A stretch of 64,000 nt of DNA, from positions 1,253,029 through 1,317,028 of the forward strand of contig OX638345.1 in NCBI GenBank assembly GCA_951813535.1, given 5' to 3'. Every line of letters begins with the position of its first letter. Within the stretch, counting starts at the first letter, position 1. The notes under the pieces were generated by a model. That model did not search any database. It worked only from the letters and a program-made list of their open reading frames with translations, and was not told where the DNA came from. Shown here one piece after another: positions 52,090-60,573 of the stretch. The translations under genes were made by a program, and so were the position numbers. The DNA is from an uncultured Dehalococcoidia bacterium (GTDB lineage: Bacteria > Chloroflexota > Dehalococcoidia > Lucifugimonadales > UBA3495).

Positions 52090-53367
52090 CTAGATGTAGT
52101 CCTGGTCCTCAGCCATCATCTGCAGGACGTCGCCGGACTGCAACTGAATGGCGCGCTGGATCTGGAGCTTGAGGTCGTCCAGCATCTCGTCGGGGATCTC
52201 GCCGTCGTTGTCGCGAGCAGCGTCCTTCATGGACTCGAAAGCCCACTCGTCGGAGTTGCCGTGCGGCATGTCGAAGAAGCCGCGCTCGAAGACGGGGAGT
52301 TCGCCGGGGCCGAAGTAGCCCTTGCCTTCCAGGTTGTAACCTTCGAGGTCGTGGGTGCCCTTGCCGAGGACCTGGCCGGTGCTGGCGTAGTGCTCCATGA
52401 CGTTCTTGAGGCCATACTTCTGGATCGGGCAAACCTTCATGCACACGCCACAACCGAGGTAGCGAGCCATGACGGGGCGGCAGCGCTTGAAGTAGAGCTT
52501 GTTCTTCTCAATTCCACGCCACCAGATCTTGTCGCGCATCAGGGCGCGGCCCGGGCAGCGGTTCACGCAGACCTGACAAACCTGGCAGAAGGCGTGGATG
52601 CCGTAGTCGACGGGCGAGTCATAGGTGACGTTGGCGTCGGTGGTGATCATCATCAGCCGCATGCGGTTGCCGGTGTGCGGGGACAGCAGGTAGCCGCAGG
52701 CACCCAACGAACCGAGGCCGGCAGCCACGAACATGGGGATGACCGGGCCGGTGGCGTCGCTGGAGTGGACCACGTGGGCCTTGTAGCCCAGGGAGCGGAT
52801 GAAGTTACCCAGTTCCAGACCGGCAGCAGCTTGGGTCCGATAGGTGCTGGAGTGCACGATCTCGGCGTCGACGCTGGGGATGGTCTGGGTGGGCTCGAAG
52901 TCCTGCTCGTAGGCCAAACAGATGGCGTGGGGCAGAATGGTGAAGCCGCGCTTGCTCTTGTAGTCGTAGCGCGGGTCGTAGGACGTGATGCCGACTTCGA
53001 GGTAACCGAGCTGGCGGGCCTTGTCCTTGACCAGCTGCGAGATGTCCTCGCCGGTGGGCTCAGCAGTGGCGTCCATCTCGGCGGTCGAACGAGCGGCCAT
53101 GATGAGGTTGCTGTTGAGCTTGTCGTGCTCCTTGCGGATCTCACGCATCTCGGCGTGGAGGTCGCGCAGGGTGTTCGACCAGTCGCGGGATGCACGCTCG
53201 GTGATGTTCATGGTTTCCAGCGGATACTCGCGGGCGTACCAGTCAACCTCACGGCCGGTCATCGGAATACCGGGAACGGTTTCCAGTTCTTCCGGAACCG
53301 GAATCGTAACTTCGGAGTCCCCCCAGTGCCTTCCGGGACGGACTACTTCGTGCCCAATCGTTAGCAT
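52090..53367 (-). CDS. Reductive-dehalogenase-like protein, cytosolic (cobalamin/2x[4Fe-4S])
   Basis: A 425-residue homologue of RdhA and QueG. CQVCQVCVNRCP and CGVCMKVCP bind two [4Fe-4S] clusters; the central part (SVDAEIVHSSTYRT, LGNFIRSLGYKAHVV, PMFVAAGLGSLGACGYLLSPHTGNRMRL in parts) is the cobalamin-binding nitroreductase-like fold with the Tyr and Arg-Leu motif. There is no Tat signal and no rdhB anchor gene, so it is not a classical respiratory enzyme; catabolic dehalogenation with a soluble donor is more likely. GAGGAGG precedes the ATG. Strong C-ending codon bias, a near-consensus promoter and a strong terminator suggest high expression. Confidence 0.88.
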   Translation of the reverse strand: MLTIGHEVVRPGRHWGDSEVTIPVPEELETVPGIPMTGREVDWYAREYPLETMNITERASRDWSNTLRDLHAEMREIRKEHDKLNSNLIMAARSTAEMDATAEPTGEDISQLVKDKARQLGYLEVGITSYDPRYDYKSKRGFTILPHAICLAYEQDFEPTQTIPSVDAEIVHSSTYRTQAAAGLELGNFIRSLGYKAHVVHSSDATGPVIPMFVAAGLGSLGACGYLLSPHTGNRMRLMMITTDANVTYDSPVDYGIHAFCQVCQVCVNRCPGRALMRDKIWWRGIEKNKLYFKRCRPVMARYLGCGVCMKVCPIQKYGLKNVMEHYASTGQVLGKGTHDLEGYNLEGKGYFGPGELPVFERGFFDMPHGNSDEWAFESMKDAARDNDGEIPDEMLDDLKLQIQRAIQLQSGDVLQMMAEDQDYI

Positions 53368-53422
53368 ATTAGCCTCCTCGCTGGTTGGCTTGGCCGCAGG
53401 ATTGCGGCGGCATTTGGGGCAA

Positions 53423-53449
53423 TTTATACCCTAGTTACCCCTTTGTCAA
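53423..53449 (-). promoter_or_regulatory. Promoter of the reductive-dehalogenase-like gene
   Basis: TTGACA (53449-53444) and TATAAA (53428-53423) on the minus strand with a 15-base spacer, about 60 bp before the start codon. The spacer is two short of optimal; an overlapping TTGTTG gives 18. Confidence 0.65.
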
Positions 53450-53619
53450 CAACTAGCGCCAAGTTCCCACTGCAAATCGCTTTTGATTGCGAATCGCGCC
53501 GTAGGGGGTGGTTTCGATGCCGTTTTGCGGCGTGGCAATCCGGGCAGTCAGGACCGCTCCCCGGATTTCGTCGCGAGCCCAAAAAGTCCCCGGAATGACC
53601 AGCGACTATGGAATGGCGG

Positions 53620-53802
53620 CTAACGATGCATCCACCAGGTCCACGCTCCGATCCCCGCCATCAGGATGCCCACGACAACCAGCGTCTAGCCCACTGCTTT
53701 CAACAGGAGGACGGCCGGCGGCGTGAGCAGGAACAGGCCCAGGCAAAAGACCGGCAGGCCGCAGCCGATAGCCCCGGCGGCCCCGGTTGCTCGGTAAAAC
53801 AT
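53620..53802 (-). pseudogene. Possible two-helix small membrane protein with in-frame amber codon
   Basis: From ATG 53802 a frame encodes a hydrophobic peptide (GCGLPVFCLGLFLLTPPAVL), meets TAG at 53688-53686 (codon 39), and continues with a second hydrophobic segment (TLVVVGILMAGIGAWTWW) to a TAG at 53620. The two helices make a plausible 60-residue membrane protein split by one stop. It lies 25 bp downstream of the MBL-fold gene on the same strand. The remainder of the gap to 53450 holds nothing recognised. It may be a pseudogene or chance. Confidence 0.35.
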
Positions 53803-53827
53803 CGCGCCGTAAGGCGTTTCGGCGGCG

Positions 53828-54658
53828 TTAGTCCGGCAGGGTGTAGGTGGCTTCGCGCTCGATGACGCGGTTTTCCAGGCGCAGCTTTTCCAGGTGGGTA
53901 CGCACGTTGCGTCCGGCGGCGGCGCGCAGGGATCTGCGCAGGTTGCGCGGGTACACGGCGGTGACGATTTCGTCGACGGTGGTTGCGCCGGAGTCCAGCG
54001 CGGCCAGAACCTGGTCCTCGCGGCTGAGGCGGTGCGCGATCTGCTGCTGGATGCGCTGCTGGCCCCGGATGATGGTGTTGCCGTGTCCGGGGCAGACTAC
54101 CAGCGGTCGGGTTCCCGCCATTCTCCCCAGGGAGGTCATGTACTGCTTCAGGTTGCGTACGCTGGACGACGAATTGCCCAGCAGGTTGTCGCCGCTGAAG
54201 AGGACCCGGTCCGGGCGCAGGAAGTAGCAGACGTGGTCGTCCTCGTGGCCGGGCGTAAACAGCGGGCGCAGCGTCACGCCGCCGCCAGAGGTCAGAGTTT
54301 CATTGGCTCGAAGCGCATCGACCGATTCGCCGCCCAGAGTGTGCTGCAAGCGGGGCGCGAGCTTGGGATGGCAGCGCACCGGGCAGCCGAACGCCTCCTG
54401 CAGCCGGTCCAGGCCGCCGGTGTGGTCGCCGTGGCCGTGGGTGATCAGGATGGCGTCGATGCGCGGGCTGCCCAGTTCCAGCCAGTAGTCCATGATCTGT
54501 CGGGTCCAGAACCGGTAGGGCTCGCCCGAGTCGATCATGACCATGCTTTCCGAGGGATTACCCACGAAATAGATCTGGGTCCCGCCGGGATGCATCGCCC
54601 CGAAGGTGTTGGGGTCTTCCTGGATATGGGTGCTGTAAACGTGCTCGGTGATCTGCAT
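53828..54658 (-). CDS. Metallo-beta-lactamase-fold hydrolase (LACTB2-like)
   Basis: A 276-residue MBL-fold protein. His74-x-His76-x-Asp78-His79 in THGHGDHTGG, the later His in FTPGHEDDHVCYFL, SGDNLLG and CPGHGNTI complete a two-zinc site. The C-terminal 80 residues form a winged-helix-like domain (REDQVLAALDSGATTVDEIV), as in LACTB2/glyoxalase-II-like nucleases and hydrolases. It starts ten bases after the thioredoxin reductase stop. Substrate unknown. Confidence 0.88.
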   Translation of the reverse strand: MQITEHVYSTHIQEDPNTFGAMHPGGTQIYFVGNPSESMVMIDSGEPYRFWTRQIMDYWLELGSPRIDAILITHGHGDHTGGLDRLQEAFGCPVRCHPKLAPRLQHTLGGESVDALRANETLTSGGGVTLRPLFTPGHEDDHVCYFLRPDRVLFSGDNLLGNSSSSVRNLKQYMTSLGRMAGTRPLVVCPGHGNTIIRGQQRIQQQIAHRLSREDQVLAALDSGATTVDEIVTAVYPRNLRRSLRAAAGRNVRTHLEKLRLENRVIEREATYTLPD

Positions 54659-54668
54659 GGCGGGAACC

Positions 54669-55595
54669 TCACCATTCACGGGAGCGAATGTAACGGTGGG
54701 CGGCAATGGCGGCGGTGGCGCCGTCGCCGGCCGAGGCGACCAATTGGGCCGCGGACTGCTGACGGATGTCGCCGGCGGCGAACAGTCCGGGTTGTGGTGT
54801 GTCCATGGCAAGACCCACCGGGATGTGGCCGGCATTATCGAGTGGGACCAGGTCGGAAACCGGGGACGAGTTGGGCTCCAGGCCCACGTACACGAAGAGG
54901 CCGCCGACCGGTTCGACGTTCTCGCCGTCGGCGCTGCGAACGCGCACGCCGGTGACGGTGTCTTCACCTACGACCTCTACCACCTCGGAGTTGTACCGAA
55001 CCTCGATTTTTGGATTGGCAGTGATGCGATCCTGGAGGACCTGCTGGGCGTCCAGGTCGTCGCCCCGGTGGAACAGGATGACGCGCTCGGTGTACTCCGT
55101 GAGAGTCAGCGCCTCGTCGGCCGCGGAGTCGCCGCCGCCGACCACGGCAACGGTCTGGCCCATGTACAGCGGGCCGTCGCAGGACGCGCAGTGGGAGACG
55201 CCCCGTCCAAAGAACTCTTCTTCGCCCGGGATGCCCAGGGTGCGCAGAGTCGAGCCGGCGGCCATGATGACTGCTTTGCCGAGGTAGGAACCCCCGCCCT
55301 CGCCGGCGACGCGGAGTAAATCGCCATCGGAGGAAACGCTGGCGACGGTGTCCATCAGGATTTCGACGCCGGCGTTCATCGCCTGCTCCTGGGTCGCAGG
55401 ACCGAGTTCGTAGCCGGCGATGCCCTGGGGAAAGCCGGGGAAATTCTCGATGCGCTCGAGGTTGATGATCTGGGCGCCGGCCATCATCTGCTCGACGACG
55501 GCGGTGCTCAGGCCCTGGCGAGCGGCGTAGATTCCGGCGGTCAGGCCGGCCATGCCGCCGCCGATGATGATGACGTCGAAGTTCTGGTCGGGCAC
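54669..55595 (-). CDS. trxB: Thioredoxin-disulfide reductase-family flavoprotein
   Basis: A 308-residue FAD/NAD(P)H oxidoreductase: IIIGGGMAGLTAGIYAARQG (FAD), the redox pair Cys136-Ala-Ser-Cys139 in SHCASCDGPLYMG, VAVVGGGDSAADEALTL (NAD(P)H), and a terminal LFAAGDIRQQSAAQLV. The GTG start at 55595 has GAGAGGT upstream. No thioredoxin gene is adjacent, so the partner may lie elsewhere. It is probably co-transcribed with the MBL gene, ten bases apart. Confidence 0.92.
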   Translation of the reverse strand: MPDQNFDVIIIGGGMAGLTAGIYAARQGLSTAVVEQMMAGAQIINLERIENFPGFPQGIAGYELGPATQEQAMNAGVEILMDTVASVSSDGDLLRVAGEGGGSYLGKAVIMAAGSTLRTLGIPGEEEFFGRGVSHCASCDGPLYMGQTVAVVGGGDSAADEALTLTEYTERVILFHRGDDLDAQQVLQDRITANPKIEVRYNSEVVEVVGEDTVTGVRVRSADGENVEPVGGLFVYVGLEPNSSPVSDLVPLDNAGHIPVGLAMDTPQPGLFAAGDIRQQSAAQLVASAGDGATAAIAAHRYIRSREW

Positions 55596-55779
55596 AGGAT
55601 TACCTCTCTAATGTTCAATTGGATGCTGGATCTGATACCGACGCGGAGAGTTTGTTGCGTGGATGCGAGGCGCCTGAGTTTCAAACCCGATGGATGATTT
55701 CCGATTGTACCATCCGACGATTCTACGTTGGATGGGCCGGTGGGGTAGGGCCTGCGCAAAGCCTATACCGGCGGAAAAC

Positions 55780-55858
55780 GTCAGAATCAGGATTTGCCGG
55801 ATTTTCAGGATATGCGTAAATCCCAAAATCCTACAATCCGGATAATCCTGATTCTAAC
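55780..55858. repeat. Long inverted-repeat element in the 55596-55974 gap
   Basis: GTCAGAATCAGGATT (55780-55794) pairs with AATCCTGATTCTAAC (55844-55858) with one mismatch. The interior holds further copies of a GGATT/AATCC motif. Part of the same family as the element at 4057. The rest of the 379-bp gap between trxB and the first LigB-type gene holds nothing recognised. Confidence 0.65.
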
Positions 55859-55974
55859 AATGATGGCACCAGCCCAGGGGGCGCCGCACGCGCTCGGTTG
55901 ACACATCCCGGCGGGATACAGAAAATGACGCCACTAATACCGGCAACGCGGCACTGAACACGGAAGGTGACGAA

Positions 55975-57009
55975 ATGGCAGAGATCCTGGGGCTTGGCCT
56001 CACGCACTATCCACCCCTGATATCACCCGACGAAGACAAGGCGATACCCCTTAAAAGGACGCTGCGCGGGAACCAGCAGATCCCGGAGGAGATGAAGAAC
56101 CCCAGCAGTTGGCCCGAGCCGATGCGGATCGAGTACGGCGAGGACGAAGGGTATGCTTCCTCGCTGGAACACCGGGCGCGGCTGGTGGCCGGCTTCCGGC
56201 GCATCCGCGAGGAGCTGGACGCGTTCAACCCCGACTTCGTGGTGATCTGGGGCGATGACCAGTACGAGAACTTCCGCGAGGACATCATTCCTCCCTTCTG
56301 CGTGCTGGCCTACGACGATTTCGAGTGCCAGCCCTTTGCTAATCGCCAGCGGAACTTCTGGGGCGAGCCCCAGGACAAGGTGTTCAAGTACAAGGGGAAC
56401 AAGGAGGCCGCGCGCACGCTGGTCTCCGGAATGATCAACCGGGGCGTCGACATGGCCTATGCCTATCAGGGGCTGCACGAGTCGGGGCTGGGTCACGCCA
56501 TCCTGAACACGCTGCTCTACCTGGACTATGACCGGAAGGGGTTTGACTACCCCGTGGTTCCGATGCTGGTGAACTGCTACGGCAGCAAGGTGATTCGCAA
56601 CCGCGGCGGCACCGTGGAGTACCTGCCCGATCCGGACCCGCCCGGACCGTCGCCCAAGCGGTGTTTGCAGGTCGGCGCGGCGGCCGCCGAGACGCTGAAG
56701 GACTCGCCGTATCGGGTGGCGCTGATCGCGTCGTCGTCGTGGTCCCACGCCTTCCTGGTGGAGAAGAACCACTGGCTGTGGCCGGACATCGAGTCCGACC
56801 GGGCGCGCTTTGAGGAGCTGAAAGCCGGCGACTACCAGGCCTGGGCGCGGATATCCACCGATCAGGTCGAGGACGCCGGCCAGCAGGAAATGCTGAACTG
56901 GATGTGCCTCGCCGGCGCGATGGACACGCTGGACTACAAGCCGGAAATCCTGGACTACGTGGAGACGTACGTTTTCAACTCCAACAAGTGCCTGGCGATT
57001 TTCAAGTAG
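55975..57009 (+). CDS. LigB-type extradiol dioxygenase-like protein, copy 1
   Basis: A 344-residue member of the class III extradiol dioxygenase (LigB/DODA/MEMO-like) fold. GLGLTHYP near residue 10 supplies a first His; LHESGLGHAILNTLLYLDYD and SSSWSHAFLVEK hold further conserved His residues, and FVVIWGDDQYENF an acidic pair. Members open catechol-type rings with Fe(II). It is about three-quarters identical, judged by eye, to the gene at 59064, so the two arose by tandem duplication. No small LigA-type subunit is seen. Confidence 0.88.
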   Translation: MAEILGLGLTHYPPLISPDEDKAIPLKRTLRGNQQIPEEMKNPSSWPEPMRIEYGEDEGYASSLEHRARLVAGFRRIREELDAFNPDFVVIWGDDQYENFREDIIPPFCVLAYDDFECQPFANRQRNFWGEPQDKVFKYKGNKEAARTLVSGMINRGVDMAYAYQGLHESGLGHAILNTLLYLDYDRKGFDYPVVPMLVNCYGSKVIRNRGGTVEYLPDPDPPGPSPKRCLQVGAAAAETLKDSPYRVALIASSSWSHAFLVEKNHWLWPDIESDRARFEELKAGDYQAWARISTDQVEDAGQQEMLNWMCLAGAMDTLDYKPEILDYVETYVFNSNKCLAIFK

Positions 57010-57377
57010 CAGGGCCGGCCGGGCTTCTTGGCGAGCATCGGGGGCGATCTAAACGTATTTCCCTCAGCAGGGCCAGCGGGCAATTGTACGCCGTAATCCC
57101 ACACCGGGAACTCACCTTAGGTCGAACCCGAGCTTACCGTAATCTACTCACGGCAGACGCCCAATGACTCGACAACCCCCAACCTAATCCACGCTTCACG
57201 GCCGATCTGAATGCCCGGCTGGATCAGTTCACTGTTGCGACGCGTTCCAAAGTGGCCGACCTCGCTGAACAACCCGGCCTCAAGCGAGAGAGAGATCCGC
57301 AGCGAATCATCGACACGATTTTAAATAATTGGGATGACAAGATGGAAGTTGCGCTGGCTCCCAAAGGCATATCGTAC

Positions 57378-58610
57378 CAGGGCAATCGCGTCTTATCCGA
57401 GGAGGACTTTGAGGAGGTAGTCCTCGTCCCAACCGGCGTTGAGCCGTTTGCCCTGGATGCCCACTTTCAGGGTTGTCTCGTTTTTCAGGAGGTTGTGTCC
57501 GATCTGGCGCAGGGTGTTGATATTCTGTGGCCCGTGATCCTTGCGGATTCGGCAATGGTCTTCTCGAAAGGTCACGTCCAGGGTCCAGTGCAATGAGTTT
57601 TCGATGCCCCAGTGGCTTCTGATGGCGGCCAGCAGTTGTTCCGCTGAGCCGGCCAGGCTGCTGATGTAGTAGCGAGGCTGGCGGGTGTCGCCGGCTTCGG
57701 TGGTCCGGTGGCCCACCACCCTGACGGCGGCCTTCAGTTGTGGCCATTGTCCCTGGGGGTCCAGGTAATCCAGGCAGTCCGGATCGGTGATTACCCAGCA
57801 TTCCCGGCGTTCCACCCGCCCGTGTCCCTTGTCCACCGTCTCAGCGTGGTCATGGGGCACTCCGTCAAAGCCCAATGCCGCGGCGCCCTCGAACAGGTCT
57901 TGAATACCCTCGTGCAGTCTACCCTGGTTCTCCTTCACCGCCAGCACGTAATCGGCGCCGCCCTCTGTGATCTGCTGAGCGATCTCCCGCTGGCAGCCCA
58001 TGGCGTCAATGGTGACGATGCAGCCATTCAGGTCCAGCAACTCCAGCAGTTGAGGAATCGCGGTGATCTCGTTGGATTTCTCGTCAGTCTTGACCTGACC
58101 CAGGGTCAGGCTCTGCTGGGTGGCCCAGGCGCTGACCATGTGGATCGCTCCTTTCTTACCCGCCCGGTCGTAGGAGCGTCGCGCGGTCTTGCCGTCAATG
58201 GCCACCACCTCGCCGGGCAGCAACTCAGCGATAGCCTGGGTCCAGGACACGAAGCAATTCTGCAACTGCACTGGGTCGAGGCGGGCGAAGACATCGCCGA
58301 AGGTGTCGTGGGACGGAATGCCGTGGGGCAGTTCCAGGAAACTCTGAAACCAGGTCAGCTTGCTCCTGCCGAAGAGCTCGATATGGACCCAGGAATCGGC
58401 TCCGCAGATGGTGGCGCAGATGGCGATGGCCAGGATGTCCACCAGTTTGTGGCGTCGCGTACGTTCTACTCGGGGATCGTCCAACTGAGCGAAATGATCG
58501 AGCACTGTTGGCTTTGGTGGTTGTGCCATGCCCTCCTACCTCCACGACTTTTACCAGATCATGGGACATTAGCACATTTCTAAAAATCATATTAAGACGC
58601 GATTGCCCTG
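57378..58610 (-). mobile_element. ISAs1-family insertion sequence, copy 2 (1233 bp, intact)
   Basis: Same 1233-bp length and 18-bp terminal repeats as copy 1, in the opposite orientation, flanked by the 10-bp direct repeat CATATCGTAC at 57368-57377 and 58611-58620. The two flanking repeats differ between copies, so each is an independent insertion. It interrupts the gene described at 57164-59046. Confidence 0.97.
57393..58529 (-). CDS. ISAs1-family transposase, copy 2
   Basis: Encodes the same 378-residue DDE transposase as copy 1 at 36861, residue for residue in the translated sequence, with the same RBS. Both the DDE_Tnp_1-associated N-terminal domain and the catalytic core are complete. 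Identity between two copies 20 kb apart in opposite orientation implies recent transposition, and recombination between them would invert the intervening 19 kb. Confidence 0.96.
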   Translation of the reverse strand: MAQPPKPTVLDHFAQLDDPRVERTRRHKLVDILAIAICATICGADSWVHIELFGRSKLTWFQSFLELPHGIPSHDTFGDVFARLDPVQLQNCFVSWTQAIAELLPGEVVAIDGKTARRSYDRAGKKGAIHMVSAWATQQSLTLGQVKTDEKSNEITAIPQLLELLDLNGCIVTIDAMGCQREIAQQITEGGADYVLAVKENQGRLHEGIQDLFEGAAALGFDGVPHDHAETVDKGHGRVERRECWVITDPDCLDYLDPQGQWPQLKAAVRVVGHRTTEAGDTRQPRYYISSLAGSAEQLLAAIRSHWGIENSLHWTLDVTFREDHCRIRKDHGPQNINTLRQIGHNLLKNETTLKVGIQGKRLNAGWDEDYLLKVLLG

Positions 58611-59063
58611 CATATCGTACCAATTAGTTGACAAAGTACGATATATCCGAAACGACGTGACCCATCGAGAGGGGCGATACACCTGTAACGCCGCCGCGTG
58701 CCAAGAAGCAAAGTCCGCTATTGATGCGCTTGAGGCTGGTATCAACGGGGTTAATGTTCGAGGCAACAGAACGAGACCAAATCGTCGGCAATCATCCGCA
58801 GCATATGTAGGGAATCGTACTGATCGTAATGCAAGGGTTAAGCGGCCTGATGATGTTCCGGCAAGGCTGATCCCAAATTTGTCGACCAGCTTTATTGTTG
58901 TAGGCATTTTGGTGGCTGTTATTGGCTTAGCAGGTACACTTGCGCTAGACGCCGAAACGGCGATCCAGGGTTATTGTCAGCGTGCATTGATTGCCGGCAT
59001 AGCAATCGCCGCGGCCGGTTTTCTCCTGAAAAAAATTCTCAGATAGGTTAACGGAGGTTTCAA

Positions 59064-60110
59064 ATGGCCGAAATACTGGGGCTCGGACTGACGCATTCCC
59101 CGTCGTTCATCAGACCCGACGAGGATGGCGAGTCGTCGCTGAAGCGGACCCTGAGGACCAACGACCGGATACCCGCCGAGATGAAGAACCCGCTGAATTG
59201 GCCGGAGCCCATGCGGGTCGAATTCGGTGAAGACGAAGGCTATGCGTCGGCGGTGCGCCTGCGGGAGCGCATGGTTGCCGGCTTTCGGGAGCTGCGAAAG
59301 GAACTGGACGCGTTCAACCCCGATTTCGTGGTGATCTGGGGCGACGACCAGTACGAGAACTTCAAGGAAGACATCATTCCTCCGTTCTGCGTGCTGGCCT
59401 ACGACGAATTCAACTGCCAGCCCTTTGACAACGGCAACGGATCGGCGCGTCGGAACGTCTGGGACGAAGGCGCGGACACGGTCTTCAATTTCAAGGGGCA
59501 CAAGCATGGCGCGCGAGCGCTGGTGTCGGGCATGATCGACCGGGGTGTGGACATGTCCTACGCCTATCAGCCGCTGCACGAGCCCGGGCTGGGACACGCC
59601 ATCCTGAACACGATCCTGTACCTCGATTACGACCGCAAGGGGTTCGACTATCCGGTGGTTCCGATGCTGGTGAACTGCTACGGCAGCCGGGTGATCCGGA
59701 ACCAGGGCGGCAGCGAGGAACGTTCGCCGGACCCGGACCCGCCCGGGCCATCGCCGAAGCGGTGCATGCAGATCGGAGCGGCGGCGGCGCAGGCGCTGCA
59801 GGAATCGCCGTATCGGGTGGCGCTGATCGCCTCGTCGTCGTGGTCTCACGCGTTCCTGACCGAGAAGAACTGGTGGCTCTACCCCGACATCGAATCTGAC
59901 CGGGCGCGGTTTGAGGAAATGAAGGCGGGCGAGTACCAGGCGTGGGCAGGAATCTCAACCGCGCAGATTGAAGACGCTGGACAGCAGGAACTGCTCAACT
60001 GGGCGTGCCTGGTGGGCGCGGTGGACGAACTTGGCTACAAGGCGGAGATTGTCGACTGGTACGAGACGTACATCTTCAACTCCACCAAGTGCCTGGCAGT
60101 GTTCAGGTAA
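59064..60110 (+). CDS. LigB-type extradiol dioxygenase-like protein, copy 2
   Basis: A 348-residue paralogue of the gene at 55975. GLGLTHSP replaces GLGLTHYP; LHEPGLGHAILNTILYLDYD and SSSWSHAFLTEK keep the same His positions. It has a few extra residues (NGNGSARRN) after the FNCQPF segment. GGAGG precedes the ATG. The interrupted HEPN-like gene separates it from copy 1, so the original order was dioxygenase, HEPN-like protein, dioxygenase. Differences near the first His suggest different substrates. Confidence 0.88.
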   Translation: MAEILGLGLTHSPSFIRPDEDGESSLKRTLRTNDRIPAEMKNPLNWPEPMRVEFGEDEGYASAVRLRERMVAGFRELRKELDAFNPDFVVIWGDDQYENFKEDIIPPFCVLAYDEFNCQPFDNGNGSARRNVWDEGADTVFNFKGHKHGARALVSGMIDRGVDMSYAYQPLHEPGLGHAILNTILYLDYDRKGFDYPVVPMLVNCYGSRVIRNQGGSEERSPDPDPPGPSPKRCMQIGAAAAQALQESPYRVALIASSSWSHAFLTEKNWWLYPDIESDRARFEEMKAGEYQAWAGISTAQIEDAGQQELLNWACLVGAVDELGYKAEIVDWYETYIFNSTKCLAVFR

Positions 60111-60136
60111 AAGCTCTCCGCGACATAGTTAAAGAG

Positions 60137-60164
60137 GTAGGGGCGAATGATTATTCGCCCCTAC
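60137..60164. repeat. GGGGCGAAT palindrome (best preserved copy)
   Basis: GTAGGGGCGAAT and ATTCGCCCCTAC form a perfect 12-bp stem around GATT, between convergent genes. This is the clearest member of the GGGGCG palindrome family in the window and could also act as a terminator for the dioxygenase gene. Confidence 0.75.
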
Positions 60165-60171
60165 GCGATTT

Positions 60172-60573
60172 TCAGGTGAGGAAGCCGAAGCCGGCCGCCA
60201 CCTCGTGCTGGTTATTGTCCAGGGTGATAAAGGCCAGGTTAGAACGTTGGAACCCGACAGCATACAGCGCAGTGGCGATGTGCAAAAGATCACCGCTGCG
60301 AAGGTAGCCCGCTTGCAGAGTGGCGGATATTTCCGCGCTGAGGGGTCGGATGGGGTAAATCCAGACGATGTTTGATAACCAACGTGGGTCGTAATCCTGT
60401 CCTGCTCGATACAAGGCAGCGCGTACTTCTGCCTCCAGCAGGGTTGAGGAAATCAGCCGGGAGAACTGCGCCAACCGCCGCGCGGTGAGTGGGCTAGCGC
60501 TCTCTTCAAAAATGATAGACAGCAACGCCGACCCGTCAACGTAAGCGATTGACGGCTGCGGTATATGCAGCAT
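60172..60573 (-). CDS. PIN-domain toxin (VapC-like)
   Basis: A 133-residue PIN-domain protein: AYVDGSALLSIIFEE with the first Asp, STLLEAEVRAALYRAG with the Glu, and LRSGDLLHIATALYAV plus FITLDNNQ with the later acidic residues. These form the Mg-dependent RNase site of VapC toxins. The start codon follows the stop of the upstream gene without a gap, typical of toxin-antitoxin pairs. Confidence 0.88.
   Translation of the reverse strand: MLHIPQPSIAYVDGSALLSIIFEESASPLTARRLAQFSRLISSTLLEAEVRAALYRAGQDYDPRWLSNIVWIYPIRPLSAEISATLQAGYLRSGDLLHIATALYAVGFQRSNLAFITLDNNQHEVAAGFGFLT

Larger units (their letters stand above)
57164..59046 (+). pseudogene. HEPN-like membrane protein gene disrupted by an ISAs1 copy
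   Basis: Removing the IS and one target repeat joins KGISY to QLVDKVRYIRNDVTHREG in frame, giving a protein of about 210 residues. RNDVTH is an R-x4-H motif like that of HEPN domains, set in a helical region (RIIDTILNNWDDKM before, EAKSAIDALEAGI after). Two C-terminal membrane helices follow (SFIVVGILVAVIGLAGTLAL; LIAGIAIAAAGFLLKKIL). The frame opens only at 57168; ATG 57164 would join it if the C-run at 57176-57180 were one base shorter, so there may also be a frameshift. GTG 57252 is an alternative start. The right half may still be expressed. Confidence 0.7.
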
